From an uncultured Bacteroidaceae bacterium (GTDB taxonomy: Bacteria > Bacteroidota > Bacteroidia > Bacteroidales > Bacteroidaceae): a stretch of DNA of 59,739 nucleotides. Shown in pieces: positions 1 through 10,396 of the stretch. The notes under the pieces were generated by a model, which was not told the DNA's origin, did not search any database, and saw only the letters and a list, made by a program, of their open reading frames with translations. A program made the translations under genes and the position numbers. How positions within the stretch are numbered: position 1 is the stretch's first letter; each line of letters starts with the position of its first letter. The DNA lies in assembly GCA_905233465.1 (NCBI GenBank), contig CAJOEI010000008.1:1-59739 (forward strand), written 5' to 3'.

Positions 1-135
1 GTTGCAGACCTCCCAGATATAATCGTCGTTTGCCTTGTGGCCGAACCAAGTCTTCAGCACGCGACGTATGCAGAAGCGCTTGTATTGGCCTCCGAGGAGG
101 CGCCTCGTGCGCTCCAGCAGAGCCGCACGAAGCAT
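1..135 (-). CDS. Partial ORF at left edge, unknown
   Basis: An open frame of 45 codons starts at an ATG at 135-133 and runs off the left edge. It is basic and ends in view with the residues NDDYIWEVCN. I recognise no family. It has no clear ribosome binding site and could be spurious. It is listed only because it is open to the edge and lies next to a phage-lysozyme remnant. Confidence 0.2.
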   Translation of the reverse strand, partial: MLRAALLERTRRLLGGQYKRFCIRRVLKTWFGHKANDDYIWEVCN

Positions 136-189
136 TCTTGATTATTGTCGATTGTAATCATAGTTTTAGGTTTATCCATTGAACATTGA

Positions 190-444
190 ACAGTCAAAGA
201 CCTGCAGCGCGTGCTCGGACTGGCGCCCGACGGCATCGTGGGCCGCAAGACCGTGGGAGCCCTGCAGCGCGCACGCTCACGCGAGAGCGGCCGCGCCCTG
301 TGCCACCAGCTATTAGATGCCCGCATCGAGCGCCTCCGCCGACTGCCCACATACAGCACCTTCGGCCGCGGATGGGAACGACGCATCGATGCTCTGCGAC
401 AATACATCTACCATCTCGACCTGACTATGTTTGATAATGAATAA
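190..444 (+). pseudogene. C-terminal remnant of a GH108-type lysozyme (peptidoglycan-binding domain)
   Basis: The frame reads LQRVLGLAPDGIVGRKTVGAL and ends about 50 residues later in FGRGWERRIDALRQ. DG-x-x-G-x-K-T followed by a late GW-x-x-R motif is typical of the predicted peptidoglycan-binding domain at the C-terminus of GH108 N-acetylmuramidases. The catalytic N-terminal half (EGG motif) is missing and an in-frame stop lies at 187-189, so this is a 5'-truncated relic. Such enzymes are commonly carried by prophages and mobile elements in Bacteroidales. The family assignment is from motif recognition only. Confidence 0.5.
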
Positions 445-455
445 ACAGAAAAGAG

Positions 456-490
456 AAGAGGTAGTTTCATTGCTGAAACTACCTCTTTTT
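456..490. terminator. Intrinsic terminator between lysozyme remnant and tRNA
   Basis: A perfect 13-bp stem (456-468 with 475-487) with a 6-base loop is followed by a T run on the plus strand. The minus-strand side is also T-rich. It lies between convergent units and may serve both the remnant on the plus strand and the tRNA on the minus strand. Confidence 0.8.
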
Positions 491-492
491 AG

Positions 493-565
493 TTGCGGAG
501 GTCCGACTCGAACGGGCGACCTCCAGGTTATGAGCCTGGCGAGCTACCAACTGCTCCACTCCGCG
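493..565 (-). tRNA. tRNA-fMet (CAU), initiator
   Basis: The minus strand folds as a full cloverleaf: 5' CGCGGAG, a D arm with GGAGCAGTTGGTAGCTCG, anticodon loop CTCATAA on a CCAGG/CCTGG stem, and a T arm with TTCGAGT. The first base pair is a C1:A72 mismatch, the hallmark of bacterial initiator tRNA, so this is the fMet and not the elongator species. CCA is not encoded. The anticodon stem has two G:C pairs and an A:T pair, not the three G:C pairs of the classical initiator. Confidence 0.93.
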
Positions 566-585
566 ATTTTATCTTTTTGCGGCTG

Positions 586-617
586 CAAAGGTACGGCATT
601 TTTGATTAATGTGCAAA
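586..617 (-). promoter_or_regulatory. Promoter of tRNA-fMet
   Basis: On the minus strand TTTG (617-614) is followed after exactly 20 bases by TACCTTTG (593-586). This matches the Bacteroidetes -33/-7 consensus for the primary sigma factor. The expected start is about 15 bases before the tRNA. Confidence 0.8.
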
Positions 618-685
618 TTTTAGTGCAAAAAAGTTTTAAAGGCAAGACCTTTTTGCACATGTGCGCAAAAAAGGGAACACGTTTC

Positions 686-716
686 TTGCCCGTATTACCA
701 TAATCTGCTACATTTG
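686..716 (+). promoter_or_regulatory. Promoter upstream of the TetR gene
   Basis: TTG (686-688), 20 bases, then TACATTTG (709-716), a consensus Bacteroidetes promoter. It points at the TetR/FabG genes, leaving a leader of roughly 150 bases that contains a CT/GA-rich repeat. Confidence 0.7.
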
Positions 717-730
717 CAGCACAAATTAGA

Positions 731-843
731 GGCCTCCTCCCAACCCGGCCACCGTCGCAAGTGGGGACTTGCTCCCCTTTGTGGGGCCGAAGCCAAATTC
801 AGTGGCTTCTCTAAAGACCCCAGTCGCCCCAAAGGGGAGGGGA
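731..843. repeat. CT/GA-rich dispersed repeat, copy 1
   Basis: A stretch of CTCCTCCC and CCCCTTTGTGGGG-like segments ends in CCCCAAAGGGGAGGGG, so its ends can pair. Related CTCCCC..GGGGAGG sequence recurs at 21123-21158 and 29400-29440. It lies in the leader of the TetR gene. Confidence 0.5.
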
Positions 844-869
844 AAAGATTTGAGAATTGAGAATGGCGA

Positions 870-1460
870 ATGGCTCAACACAAGACAAGGCAACTGATAA
901 TTGATGTGGCGCGCCGCCTATTTGCAAAATATGGTGCCGAACGCACGACGATGAATGACATCGCCGAGGCATCGGGCAAGGGACGACGCACGCTGTACAC
1001 CTACTTCAAGAGCAAGGAGGAGGTGTATAATGCTGTGGTCAATGCAGAACTTATGCGCATCAGCTCTACGTTTCTGGCCGTGGCCCGCAAGCCACTGCCA
1101 CCAGAGGAGAAACTCGTGGAGCTGCTCTTTGCACACCTGAGCCTCATCAAGGAAGCCGTGGAGCGCAACGGCAACCTGCGTGCTGAGTTCTTCCGCAACA
1201 TCTGGCAGGTGGCCAGTGTGCGCAAGAAGTATGACCGCATAGAATTCGACATCTTCCGCAAGACCATCGTTGAAGGCATCAACCAGGGCATCTTCGAGGT
1301 GGACGACCTCAACCTGACAACAGACATCATCCACGGGTGTGTCAAAGGACTTGAGGTGCCATATATCTTCGGGCGACTGGGCAACGGACTCACCATCAGC
1401 ATCAGCCGACCTATGGTGAGACGACTCATACATAAGGCGCTGGGGAAAGGTGATAAATAA
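870..1460 (+). CDS. TetR/AcrR family transcriptional regulator
   Basis: A 196-residue protein. The N-terminal 50 residues form the TetR DNA-binding domain: IIDVARRLFAKYGAERTTM, then a helix-turn-helix, then RRTLYTYFKSKEEVYNAV, which is the conserved 'x-x-LYxYFxSKEELxxAV' end of the domain. The helical C-terminal part is the ligand and dimer region and shows no clue to the ligand. It is followed on the same strand by fabG after a 178-base repeat-filled gap, so regulation of fatty-acid synthesis genes is possible but only inferred from position. Confidence 0.85.
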   Translation: MAQHKTRQLIIDVARRLFAKYGAERTTMNDIAEASGKGRRTLYTYFKSKEEVYNAVVNAELMRISSTFLAVARKPLPPEEKLVELLFAHLSLIKEAVERNGNLRAEFFRNIWQVASVRKKYDRIEFDIFRKTIVEGINQGIFEVDDLNLTTDIIHGCVKGLEVPYIFGRLGNGLTISISRPMVRRLIHKALGKGDK

Positions 1461-1562
1461 TGCATAATGCATAATGCATAATTCATAATGCATAATTCAT
1501 AATGCACAATGCATAATGCATAATTCATAATGCATAATTCATAATGCATAATTCATAATGCA
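1461..1562. repeat. Heptamer array CATAATG/CATAATT
   Basis: About fourteen tandem 7-base units, mostly CATAATG or CATAATT with an occasional CACAATG, fill the gap between the TetR gene and fabG. Long-period copies of TCGTAAAATAGTAAA follow at 1574-1636. Nothing coding is seen here. Confidence 0.85.
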
Positions 1563-1638
1563 TAATCAATTGTAAAATAGTAAATCGAAAAATCGTAAAA
1601 TAGTAAATCGAAAAATCGTAAAATCGTAAAATATAGTC

Positions 1639-2373
1639 ATGTTACTACAAGGAAAAACAGCTCTTATCACTGGTGCCGCACGTGGCATCGGTCGTGCCAT
1701 AGCACTGCGCTTTGCCGCAGAGGGCGCAAACATCGCATTCACCGACCTCGCTGTGTGCGAGGAGACACAAGCAGAGATTGAGGCACTTGGTGTCAAGGCC
1801 AAGAGCTATGCCAGCAATGCCGCTGACTTCGCACAGACAGAGGCCGTGGTGGCTCAGGTGAAGGAGGACTTCGGCAGCATAGACATCCTCGTGAACAATG
1901 CAGGCATCACCAAAGACGGCCTGATGCTGCGCATGAGTGAGGCACAATGGGATGCCGTGATTGGCGTCAACCTCAAGTCTGCTTTCAACTTCATACACGC
2001 ATGCGTACCTATTATGATGCGTCAGCGTGGCGGTTCGATTATCAATATGGCCAGCGTGGTGGGCGTGCACGGCAATGCAGGTCAAGCCAACTATGCCGCA
2101 TCCAAGGCCGGCATGATAGCTCTGGCCAAGAGCGTAGCTATGGAGATGGGTCCCAAGGGCATACGCGCCAACGCCATCGCTCCGGGCTTCATCGAGACAC
2201 CCATGACAGAGAAGCTGCCCGAGGCTGTTCGCGAAGAATGGATGAAGAAGATTCCAGTGCGTCGCGGCGGCAAACCCGAGGATGTGGCCGACGTGGCTCT
2301 CTTCCTCGCATCCGACCTGAGCTCATATGTCAGCGGCCAGGTGATACAGGTTGACGGCGGAATGAACACTTAG
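1639..2373 (+). CDS. fabG: 3-oxoacyl-ACP reductase FabG
   Basis: A 244-residue classical short-chain dehydrogenase/reductase that reduces 3-oxoacyl-ACP with NADPH in fatty-acid elongation. Visible motifs are TGAARGIG (11-18) for cofactor binding, NNAG (86-89), N111, S139 and the YxxxK pair Y152/K156, giving the full Asn-Ser-Tyr-Lys tetrad. PGFIETPMT and the C-terminal VDGGMNT are typical of FabG. The length is normal. It stands after the TetR gene with no other fab gene beside it, so another SDR role cannot be excluded, but the sequence is close to housekeeping FabG. Confidence 0.88.
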   Translation: MLLQGKTALITGAARGIGRAIALRFAAEGANIAFTDLAVCEETQAEIEALGVKAKSYASNAADFAQTEAVVAQVKEDFGSIDILVNNAGITKDGLMLRMSEAQWDAVIGVNLKSAFNFIHACVPIMMRQRGGSIINMASVVGVHGNAGQANYAASKAGMIALAKSVAMEMGPKGIRANAIAPGFIETPMTEKLPEAVREEWMKKIPVRRGGKPEDVADVALFLASDLSSYVSGQVIQVDGGMNT

Positions 2374-2378
2374 ATCAA

Positions 2379-2537
2379 TGCATAATTCATAATTCATAAT
2401 TCACAATGCACAATTCACAATGCACAATGCACAATGCACAATGCATAATTCATAATGCACAATGCATAATGCATAATTCATAATTCACAATTCACAATTC
2501 ACAATTACTTTAAACTCTAAACTTTAAACTTTAAACT
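2379..2537. repeat. Heptamer arrays CATAATT/CACAATG then ACTTTAA
   Basis: About eighteen CATAATK/CACAATK heptamers run into four ACTTTAA-type heptamers. The 7-base period is kept across the change of unit. The array fills the fabG-rluA gap. Confidence 0.85.
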
Positions 2538-2552
2538 ACGACCGCAGGTCGT
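2538..2552. repeat. Small hairpin next to heptamers, copy 1
   Basis: ACGACC-gca-GGTCGT, a 6-bp stem with a 3-base loop, directly after TTTAAACT. Related hairpins with different but still complementary stems occur at 15290, 16611 and 18396. Confidence 0.7.
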
Positions 2553-2561
2553 GTCTATATC

Positions 2562-3239
2562 TTGGAGGTTCTCTACGAAGACAACCATATCATCATTGTC
2601 AACAAGCGGGCGGGCGAGATTGTCCAGGGCGACAAGACTGGCGACCGCCCGCTTGTGGATATGGTGAAGGACTACATCAAGGAGCGCTACGCCAAACCCG
2701 GCGAGGTGTTTCTGGGGGTGGTGCACAGGCTGGACCGCCCTGTGAGCGGCGTGGTGGTCTTTGCACGTACCAGCAAGGCGCTGTCGCGACTGAATGAGAT
2801 GTTTCGCAACGGCAGCGTCAACAAGACCTATCTGGCACTGGTGCAGACGCCACCCGCAGAGCCCGAGGCCACGCTGACACACTACATAGTGCGCAACGAA
2901 CAGCGCAACCGCAGCTATGCATACCAGAGCGAGCGGCCAGGGGCAAAGAAGGCCGTGTTGGACTATCGCGTTGCAGGGCACAACGACCGCCACACATTGT
3001 TGGAGGTACATCTGCACACGGGGCGCCATCATCAGATTCGATGCCAGCTCGCGGCAATAGGTTGCGTCATACGCGGCGACCTCAAGTATGGTGCGCCGCG
3101 CTCCAATCCCGACGGCAGCATATCGCTGCACGCCTGGCGCATAGTATTTGAGCACCCCGTGAGCCACAAGCTCATCGACGTCACGGCACCAATGCCCAGC
3201 TCAGGACCGTGGCAGGGGCTAAGTGCTCCAACACTCTAA
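2562..3239 (+). CDS. RluA-family pseudouridine synthase
   Basis: A 225-residue RluA/RsuA-type enzyme that isomerises specific uridines in rRNA or tRNA. The catalytic motif HRLDRP (55-60, Asp58) is intact, and the N-terminal 'VLYEDNHIIIVNK' and C-terminal 'GRHHQIR' segments are typical. No S4 RNA-binding domain precedes it, so it is a short, RluA/TruC-like form. The start is a TTG preceded by ATATC, as no ATG is in frame; this start is uncertain. The 3' end overlaps the convergent symporter gene by 21 bases. Confidence 0.85.
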   Translation: MEVLYEDNHIIIVNKRAGEIVQGDKTGDRPLVDMVKDYIKERYAKPGEVFLGVVHRLDRPVSGVVVFARTSKALSRLNEMFRNGSVNKTYLALVQTPPAEPEATLTHYIVRNEQRNRSYAYQSERPGAKKAVLDYRVAGHNDRHTLLEVHLHTGRHHQIRCQLAAIGCVIRGDLKYGAPRSNPDGSISLHAWRIVFEHPVSHKLIDVTAPMPSSGPWQGLSAPTL

Positions 3240-4640
3240 TTCACTTTCTATCTCCGGCAGCAGGCTCTTGTGGAACACGGGCTCGCGAATGCCGTTATGC
3301 TTCTGCTGCCGGTAGTCGTCAAGAAGGCGGAAAACGTATTTGCCAAGGACGACGATGGCGACAAGGTTGCAAGCCGTAAGCAGCGCCATGCAGAGGTCGC
3401 CGAGATTCCATACGAGCTCGAGACTGGCCAAGGCCCCGAACATCACCACCACACCAGCCGAGAAAATGCGGTAGAGGGTGAGCACCACTTTGCTTTGTGT
3501 CATAAAGCGGATGTTGGCTTCGCCGTAGTAGTAGTTCCCGATGATGCTGGAGAAGGCAAACAACAGGATTGCCACTGCAATGAACACTGGTCCGAGCGAA
3601 CCTATCTCTGACTTGAGAGCTGCCTGAGTGAGAGTGATGCCGTTGAGCGCGGGAACCTCATAGAGGCCACTGATGAGTATCACAAAAGCGGTGCACGAAC
3701 AGACAAGAAGTGTGTCGGTGAATACGCCCAAAGCCTGTATCAGGCCCTGCTTGACAGGATGCGAGACGGTGGCGGTGGCTGCCACGTTGGGCGCACTACC
3801 CTCCCCTGCCTCATTGCTGAACAAGCCTCGCTTCACACCGTTCATGATTGTTGCTCCCAAGGCACCACCAGCGCCCTGCTGCACACCGAAAGCATCGGTG
3901 AGGATAACCTTCAGCACATGAGGAACATGCTCTATGTTCATCACAACGATGACCACCACCAGAAGGAAATAGCCGATGGCCATAATCGGCACCAGCACCG
4001 AACTGACATTAGCTATCCGATGGATGCCACCAAAGACTATGGCAAGTGCCAGCACAGACAGGCAGATGCCTACCACCAACGGGTTCCATCCAAAGGCCTC
4101 CTGCATGGCGCCGCAGATGGTGTTGCTCTGTATGCTGTTATACGACAGCCCGAAGGTGATGGTGATCAGCACGGCAAAAAGATAGGCCATCCACCGGCAG
4201 CGCAGTCCCTTGAGGATATAATAGGCTGGGCCACCGATGAAGGAGTCCTTGTGTCGCTGCTTGAACAGCTGTCCCAACGTGGACTCCACAAAGGCCGTGG
4301 CAGAACCGAGCAGAGCTATTATCCACATCCAAAACACAGCCCCTGGACCACCAACGGCTATGGCTGTCGCCACACCTGCCAGATTGCCCGTGCCAACACG
4401 TGTAGCAACAGACACGGCAAAGGCCTGAAAGGACGAGATGTGCTTATGATGAGTATCATTATCTGCCTGATTGTCGGTGCCGATAGTGGCAGAATCCGTC
4501 AGCAAACGAAACATCTCACCAATCATGCGGAACTGTACGCCCTTGGTCTTGAGCGTAAACCAAATGCCACATGCCACCAATGCACCTATAAGTACATAGC
4601 TCCAAAGGGCATCGTTGATGGTTGTTATCAATTCATTCAT
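3219..4640 (-). CDS. Sodium:alanine symporter (AGCS family)
   Basis: A 473-residue inner-membrane carrier with about ten hydrophobic segments. The family signature around GVKRGLFSNEAGEGSAPNVA, followed by HPVKQG, is characteristic of AGCS symporters that import alanine or glycine with Na+. The N-terminal half contains the conserved G-T-G-N-L-A-G motif. The length is normal. A TACCTTTG -7 box lies at 4688-4681 on the minus strand, about 40 bases before the start, but without a clear -33 element. Single gene, convergent with rluA. Confidence 0.88.
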   Translation of the reverse strand: MNELITTINDALWSYVLIGALVACGIWFTLKTKGVQFRMIGEMFRLLTDSATIGTDNQADNDTHHKHISSFQAFAVSVATRVGTGNLAGVATAIAVGGPGAVFWMWIIALLGSATAFVESTLGQLFKQRHKDSFIGGPAYYILKGLRCRWMAYLFAVLITITFGLSYNSIQSNTICGAMQEAFGWNPLVVGICLSVLALAIVFGGIHRIANVSSVLVPIMAIGYFLLVVVIVVMNIEHVPHVLKVILTDAFGVQQGAGGALGATIMNGVKRGLFSNEAGEGSAPNVAATATVSHPVKQGLIQALGVFTDTLLVCSCTAFVILISGLYEVPALNGITLTQAALKSEIGSLGPVFIAVAILLFAFSSIIGNYYYGEANIRFMTQSKVVLTLYRIFSAGVVVMFGALASLELVWNLGDLCMALLTACNLVAIVVLGKYVFRLLDDYRQQKHNGIREPVFHKSLLPEIESELECWST

Positions 4641-4763
4641 ACTTAATCACAAGCAAGGCTCGTAGTTGTACAACTGGGAACAAAGGTACACTTTTTCTTC
4701 CAAATTCCGTCGGCTTTTGCAGATAAAGATGCGAAAACGGGTAAAAAAATGCGTCTGTTTATA

Positions 4764-4793
4764 TTGCAAAACGTAGCTATTGTTGTACTTTTG
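4764..4793 (+). promoter_or_regulatory. Promoter of the FGE-like/esterase pair
   Basis: TTG (4764-4766), 19 bases, TACTTTTG (4786-4793). Because this box falls inside the longer open frame that begins at 4749, it fixes the real start of the next gene at 4872. Confidence 0.75.
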
Positions 4794-4871
4794 CACGCAG
4801 AACAACAAACTTCATTATTCACATTACAGATTATGGCAGCTGTTGCACCGCTGCCGCATCAACGTATTTCT

Positions 4872-5747
4872 ATGAAAAAAATCATTCTATTGCTTCTCTT
4901 GAGCGTTGCCACAGGTTTGCACGCTCAGGACACAGATGCTGTTATCACACTGAAAAATGGCACAGTGATAACAGGCAAGATTACGAAACTCAATCCCACA
5001 GAGGGGCTGACAGTGGTTGTAGCCGGCTTCGCCACAGACATATCAATGTCGGATGTGGAGAAAATCGAGAACAAGGCTGCAGCACCCACAGCAGCAGCTG
5101 CTGCCGCCGAGCTTAGCAGAGACGACAAGCTGAAGGTGACAGATACCAGCGAACTGCCGGATTCGTTTGTCATAAACATTGGGGACAACCCCGTGACAAT
5201 GATTCTTGTCAGGGGCGGCATGATGAACATGGGCTACGACGGGCCCAACAGTCGCGCGCTGAAGAGCGAGCCCGTCCACCGCGTCAATGTGACATCGTTC
5301 TATATGAGCAGCAAAGCTCTGTCGAACGACATCTACGGCTTCCTGTTCGACAAGACCATCAAGGACAAGAAGAAAGGCAAACCCTATCAGGTGTGGCAAC
5401 ACGACACCGCCGAGGATTTCATAGAGAAGGTTCAGGGCGTGCTGGGCAGCGAATATCGCCTGCCTACGGAGGCCGAATGGGAATATGCCGCCTTTTCGCC
5501 AGTACAGGACAAACTGTTCGTGGACAGCGGATATGAATATTGCAACGAACACTATGGCGACTACAGCACAGAAGAACAGACCGACCCCGTAGGTGCAAAG
5601 AGTGGAAAATATCATGTCATCCGCCACTATTCCGATTCATACACCAAGCATAATCGCAGCAATTTTACATTCTCACGCGGAACAATGCCTGTCGTCACTA
5701 TGGGTATGCGCATCGTCATCAAAGCCAAGGACTGCAAATTCAAGTAG
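4872..5747 (+). CDS. Secreted FGE-sulfatase (SUMF1)-domain protein, probably non-catalytic
   Basis: A 291-residue protein. Residues 1-19 form a signal peptide ending in HAQ. Residues 20-70 form a small beta-rich domain with 'ITLKNGTVITGKI', which resembles Bacteroidetes envelope proteins. From about residue 105 it shows FGE-sulfatase features: ILVRGGMMNMG and YRLPTEAEWEYAA. The C-terminal 'RGGSW...R' core that carries the copper-binding cysteines of true formylglycine enzymes is degenerate here, so a binding or structural role is more likely than sulfatase activation. Only three bases separate it from the esterase gene, implying one mRNA. Confidence 0.7.
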   Translation: MKKIILLLLLSVATGLHAQDTDAVITLKNGTVITGKITKLNPTEGLTVVVAGFATDISMSDVEKIENKAAAPTAAAAAAELSRDDKLKVTDTSELPDSFVINIGDNPVTMILVRGGMMNMGYDGPNSRALKSEPVHRVNVTSFYMSSKALSNDIYGFLFDKTIKDKKKGKPYQVWQHDTAEDFIEKVQGVLGSEYRLPTEAEWEYAAFSPVQDKLFVDSGYEYCNEHYGDYSTEEQTDPVGAKSGKYHVIRHYSDSYTKHNRSNFTFSRGTMPVVTMGMRIVIKAKDCKFK

Positions 5748-7673
<1,926 letters not shown>

Positions 7674-7677
7674 ATAG

Positions 7678-7709
7678 AAATTGCCGGCCATCGATGGTCG
7701 GCAATTTTT
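7678..7709. terminator. Intrinsic terminator, convergent
   Basis: AATTGCCG and CGGCAATT form a stem closed by a further inner pairing of CCATCGATGG, followed by TTTTT. It separates the esterase gene from the convergent symporter operon. Confidence 0.85.
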
Positions 7710-7745
7710 ATCAGTAAATACTAAATTTGGCTACAGATAGGTCTA

Positions 7746-9269
7746 CTAACGCTTGTAGCATCTGAACACGCTGTCCACATGCTCGCGCGGCAACTTGGGT
7801 GTGAGCAGGCTGACAATCCACACGACGGGGAAGCCGCCAACCATAGCTATGGCACCGCAGTTGATCGGGTTGATGGGATTGCCCAGAAGCATGTTCACCA
7901 CAGTGAGGCCCACGCCCCAGAGGAAACATGCCCAAACAGCAACACGCGTGGTGCCACGCCAGTAGAGGCCGAGCATGAAGGGAGCAAGGAAGGCTCCTGC
8001 GAGTGCGCCCCACGAGATGCCCATGAGCTGCGCAATGAATGTTGGCGGGTTGAGGGCTATCATCAGGGAGATGACGATGAAGAAGACGATGAGCACACGC
8101 ATCACGACCACCTTGCGGCGCTCGACCTTCTCGGCAACGATGTCGTCGATGCTGCCTTCTTCCACCTCGCCGGGCAAGGATTTCTTGTCGCGGTAGATGA
8201 GGTCAAGGGTCATCGTGCTGGATGATGTGAGCACGAGCGACGCCAGTGTGGACATCGAAGCCGAGAGCACCAGCAACACCACAAGAGCTATGAGCGCATC
8301 AGGCAACGTGACCAGCATGGCGGGAACGATGGAGTCGAAAGCAATCTTGCCATTGGCCGCGATGACGGGTTCATACAAGCGTCCGAAGCCGCCCAGGAAA
8401 TAGCATCCTCCAGCCACGATGAAGGCAAAGATGGTGCTGATGATGGTGCCACGACGTATGGCGCTCTCATCGGTGATGCTGTAGAACTTGCCCACCATCT
8501 GAGGCAAACCCATAGTGCCAAGCGAGGTGAGGACAATCACACCAAGCAGGCCCCAAGGGTCGGGACCGAGCCATGAGGCGAATCCGCCATTTACTGCTGG
8601 GTCGGCATCCGACGGCAGTGCTGCCAGCTTGCCCACAGCGGTGGCAAAGCCTCCCTGGGCATTGAGCACGGCGGCGATGACAGCCACAATGCCGAAGAGC
8701 ATGATGATGCCCTGAATGAAGTCATTCATGGCTGTGGCCTTGTAGCCGCCGAGGATGACATATACGGCAGTGAGGATGGACATTATCACCACACAGTATT
8801 CATATGGGATGTTGAAGCCCATCTCAAAAAGTCTTGAGATGCCGCTGTATACACCTGCCGTGTAGGGGATGAGGAATACGAATGCGATGATGGACGCACA
8901 GACGCGCAGGCTCTGATCGGCAAAACGTGTGCCGAAGAAGTCAGGCATCGTGCGACTCTCGATGTGCTGTGTCATCAGCTTGGTGCGGCGGCCAAGGATG
9001 AGCCATGCCAGCAGAGAACCGATGACAGCGTTGCCCACACCTATCCACGTGCTGGAGAGACCGTACTTCCATCCAAACTGACCGGCATAACCGACAAAGA
9101 CAACAGCGGAAAAATAAGAGGTGCCATAGGCAAACGCCGTCAGCCACGGACCGACGCTGCGGCCGCCAAGCACAAAACCCTCTACGCTTCTGGCCTGTTT
9201 GTGGGAATAGAATCCCACACCAACCATCACGACCAGAAAGATGATGGTCAAAGCTACCTTTATAAACAT
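7746..9269 (-). CDS. Sodium:solute symporter (SSS family)
   Basis: A 507-residue membrane protein with roughly 13 hydrophobic helices. The N-terminal half has 'SVEGFVLGGRSVGPW..AFAYGTSYFSA', and the region around GGYKATAMNDFIQGIIM is typical of the SSS family (PutP/PanF-like). The substrate is not readable from sequence; proline, pantothenate and sugars are all possible for the family. It is the third gene of a minus-strand operon, 11 bases after the porin gene. Confidence 0.85.
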   Translation of the reverse strand: MFIKVALTIIFLVVMVGVGFYSHKQARSVEGFVLGGRSVGPWLTAFAYGTSYFSAVVFVGYAGQFGWKYGLSSTWIGVGNAVIGSLLAWLILGRRTKLMTQHIESRTMPDFFGTRFADQSLRVCASIIAFVFLIPYTAGVYSGISRLFEMGFNIPYEYCVVIMSILTAVYVILGGYKATAMNDFIQGIIMLFGIVAVIAAVLNAQGGFATAVGKLAALPSDADPAVNGGFASWLGPDPWGLLGVIVLTSLGTMGLPQMVGKFYSITDESAIRRGTIISTIFAFIVAGGCYFLGGFGRLYEPVIAANGKIAFDSIVPAMLVTLPDALIALVVLLVLSASMSTLASLVLTSSSTMTLDLIYRDKKSLPGEVEEGSIDDIVAEKVERRKVVVMRVLIVFFIVISLMIALNPPTFIAQLMGISWGALAGAFLAPFMLGLYWRGTTRVAVWACFLWGVGLTVVNMLLGNPINPINCGAIAMVGGFPVVWIVSLLTPKLPREHVDSVFRCYKR

Positions 9270-9280
9270 CTTTTTACGAT

Positions 9281-10396
9281 TTAGAATGCCACTTGCATCT
9301 GCGCCTGCAGATTATTGTAGTCGGGACCGCGCATGTCGCCACAGAAAGCCCTCGTGTATTGCAGCTGGAGGCGGCACTTGCGATAGAACCAGTATTGCAA
9401 GCCTATGGTGGCGTTGGTCTGATGCCATCCGTCGGCTGAAGTGTTGTAGTCAAAATAGTCTGCACAGGCAACGGCATCTATGCCTTTCACGATGGGCACG
9501 ACAGCAGTGATGTAGCCACCCTGACTGCAAACCTCACCATCCTTGCCGCCCAGCCATTCGGCACGCAGACTCAGGGGGCGTCCCTCCTTGTAGCGTGCAC
9601 CTGCCCAGTGACCGACCTTATACTCTGCGCCAATGCTGTAGCGGTCGCGACGATAGTTGTCGTCGACCTTGATATCGGGGTTCCATGCAGATGTGGCGAT
9701 GGCATGACCCGTGCCGCGCTGACCTGTGGCCACGAAGCGCAAACCCTCCATAGGGCGGGCTTCCAAACGCAGCTGGTAGTCCTTTTGGTTGTTGAGGTCG
9801 AGCCTGTTGATGCCGGAACCGCTCATCACAGCTGCCTCATAGTAGAAATGCCCCTTGAAGAGGTCACCATATACCTTGAGACCAAGGTCACGACCGTAGT
9901 TCACGCCGTGCTTGGGATCGCTGCCGCAACCCGTGAGATACGTCACGCCCTGCGAACAGACGTCGACAAGCTCCAGCACCGTGGGCGAGAGCGGGTTCTC
10001 TATCGTGAGGGAGTTCTTGAACTGGCCCAGCCGCACGTTGAGCGCACTGCTGCGCGGTGTGATGCGAAAATCGGTGTAGAACTCCTGAACCACGCTCGAG
10101 AAGTCGGTCATAAAGAGAAACGACCAACGGTCTGTGATGCGTGCCTTGGCCCAGAACAACGTGCGTTTGAGGTTGAAGGTGTTGCGCTCTTGACCATTCT
10201 TGTTGTTCCACTCAAAGCCGCCTTGTGCATAGCCATTGAGGGTGATACGAGAGGCTAACTCCTCATACCAAGGTGAATTTTCCTCTTCAGTCTCAGCTGT
10301 AGTAGCAGGAGCCTTCTGTGCGACAGCCTCAGTGGTCTGTGCCATTGCAGTCAAGCTCGTCAGCAGCAGGAGTAAGGATAAAATACTTGTTCTCAT
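9281..10396 (-). CDS. OprP/OprO-type outer-membrane porin
   Basis: A 371-residue beta-barrel precursor with a signal peptide cleaved after about residue 19 (LTAMAQ). 'ITLNGYAQGGFEW', 'LKRTLFWAKARITDRWSFLF', 'LRLGQFK'-like and C-terminal 'MQVAF' ending in Phe are typical of the phosphate-selective porin O/P family, which in Bacteroidetes covers many substrates. The start overlaps the aminotransferase stop as ATGA, so translation is coupled. Together with the symporter this gives an outer- and inner-membrane uptake route in one operon. Confidence 0.8.
   Translation of the reverse strand: MRTSILSLLLLLTSLTAMAQTTEAVAQKAPATTAETEEENSPWYEELASRITLNGYAQGGFEWNNKNGQERNTFNLKRTLFWAKARITDRWSFLFMTDFSSVVQEFYTDFRITPRSSALNVRLGQFKNSLTIENPLSPTVLELVDVCSQGVTYLTGCGSDPKHGVNYGRDLGLKVYGDLFKGHFYYEAAVMSGSGINRLDLNNQKDYQLRLEARPMEGLRFVATGQRGTGHAIATSAWNPDIKVDDNYRRDRYSIGAEYKVGHWAGARYKEGRPLSLRAEWLGGKDGEVCSQGGYITAVVPIVKGIDAVACADYFDYNTSADGWHQTNATIGLQYWFYRKCRLQLQYTRAFCGDMRGPDYNNLQAQMQVAF

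Noticed and set aside
1461..2537. CRISPR or iterons in the heptamer arrays
   Set aside because: Seven-base units without spacers; low-complexity tandem repeats.
4749..4871. Upstream extension of the FGE-like protein
   Set aside because: A consensus promoter lies inside it, and the downstream ATG gives a proper signal peptide.
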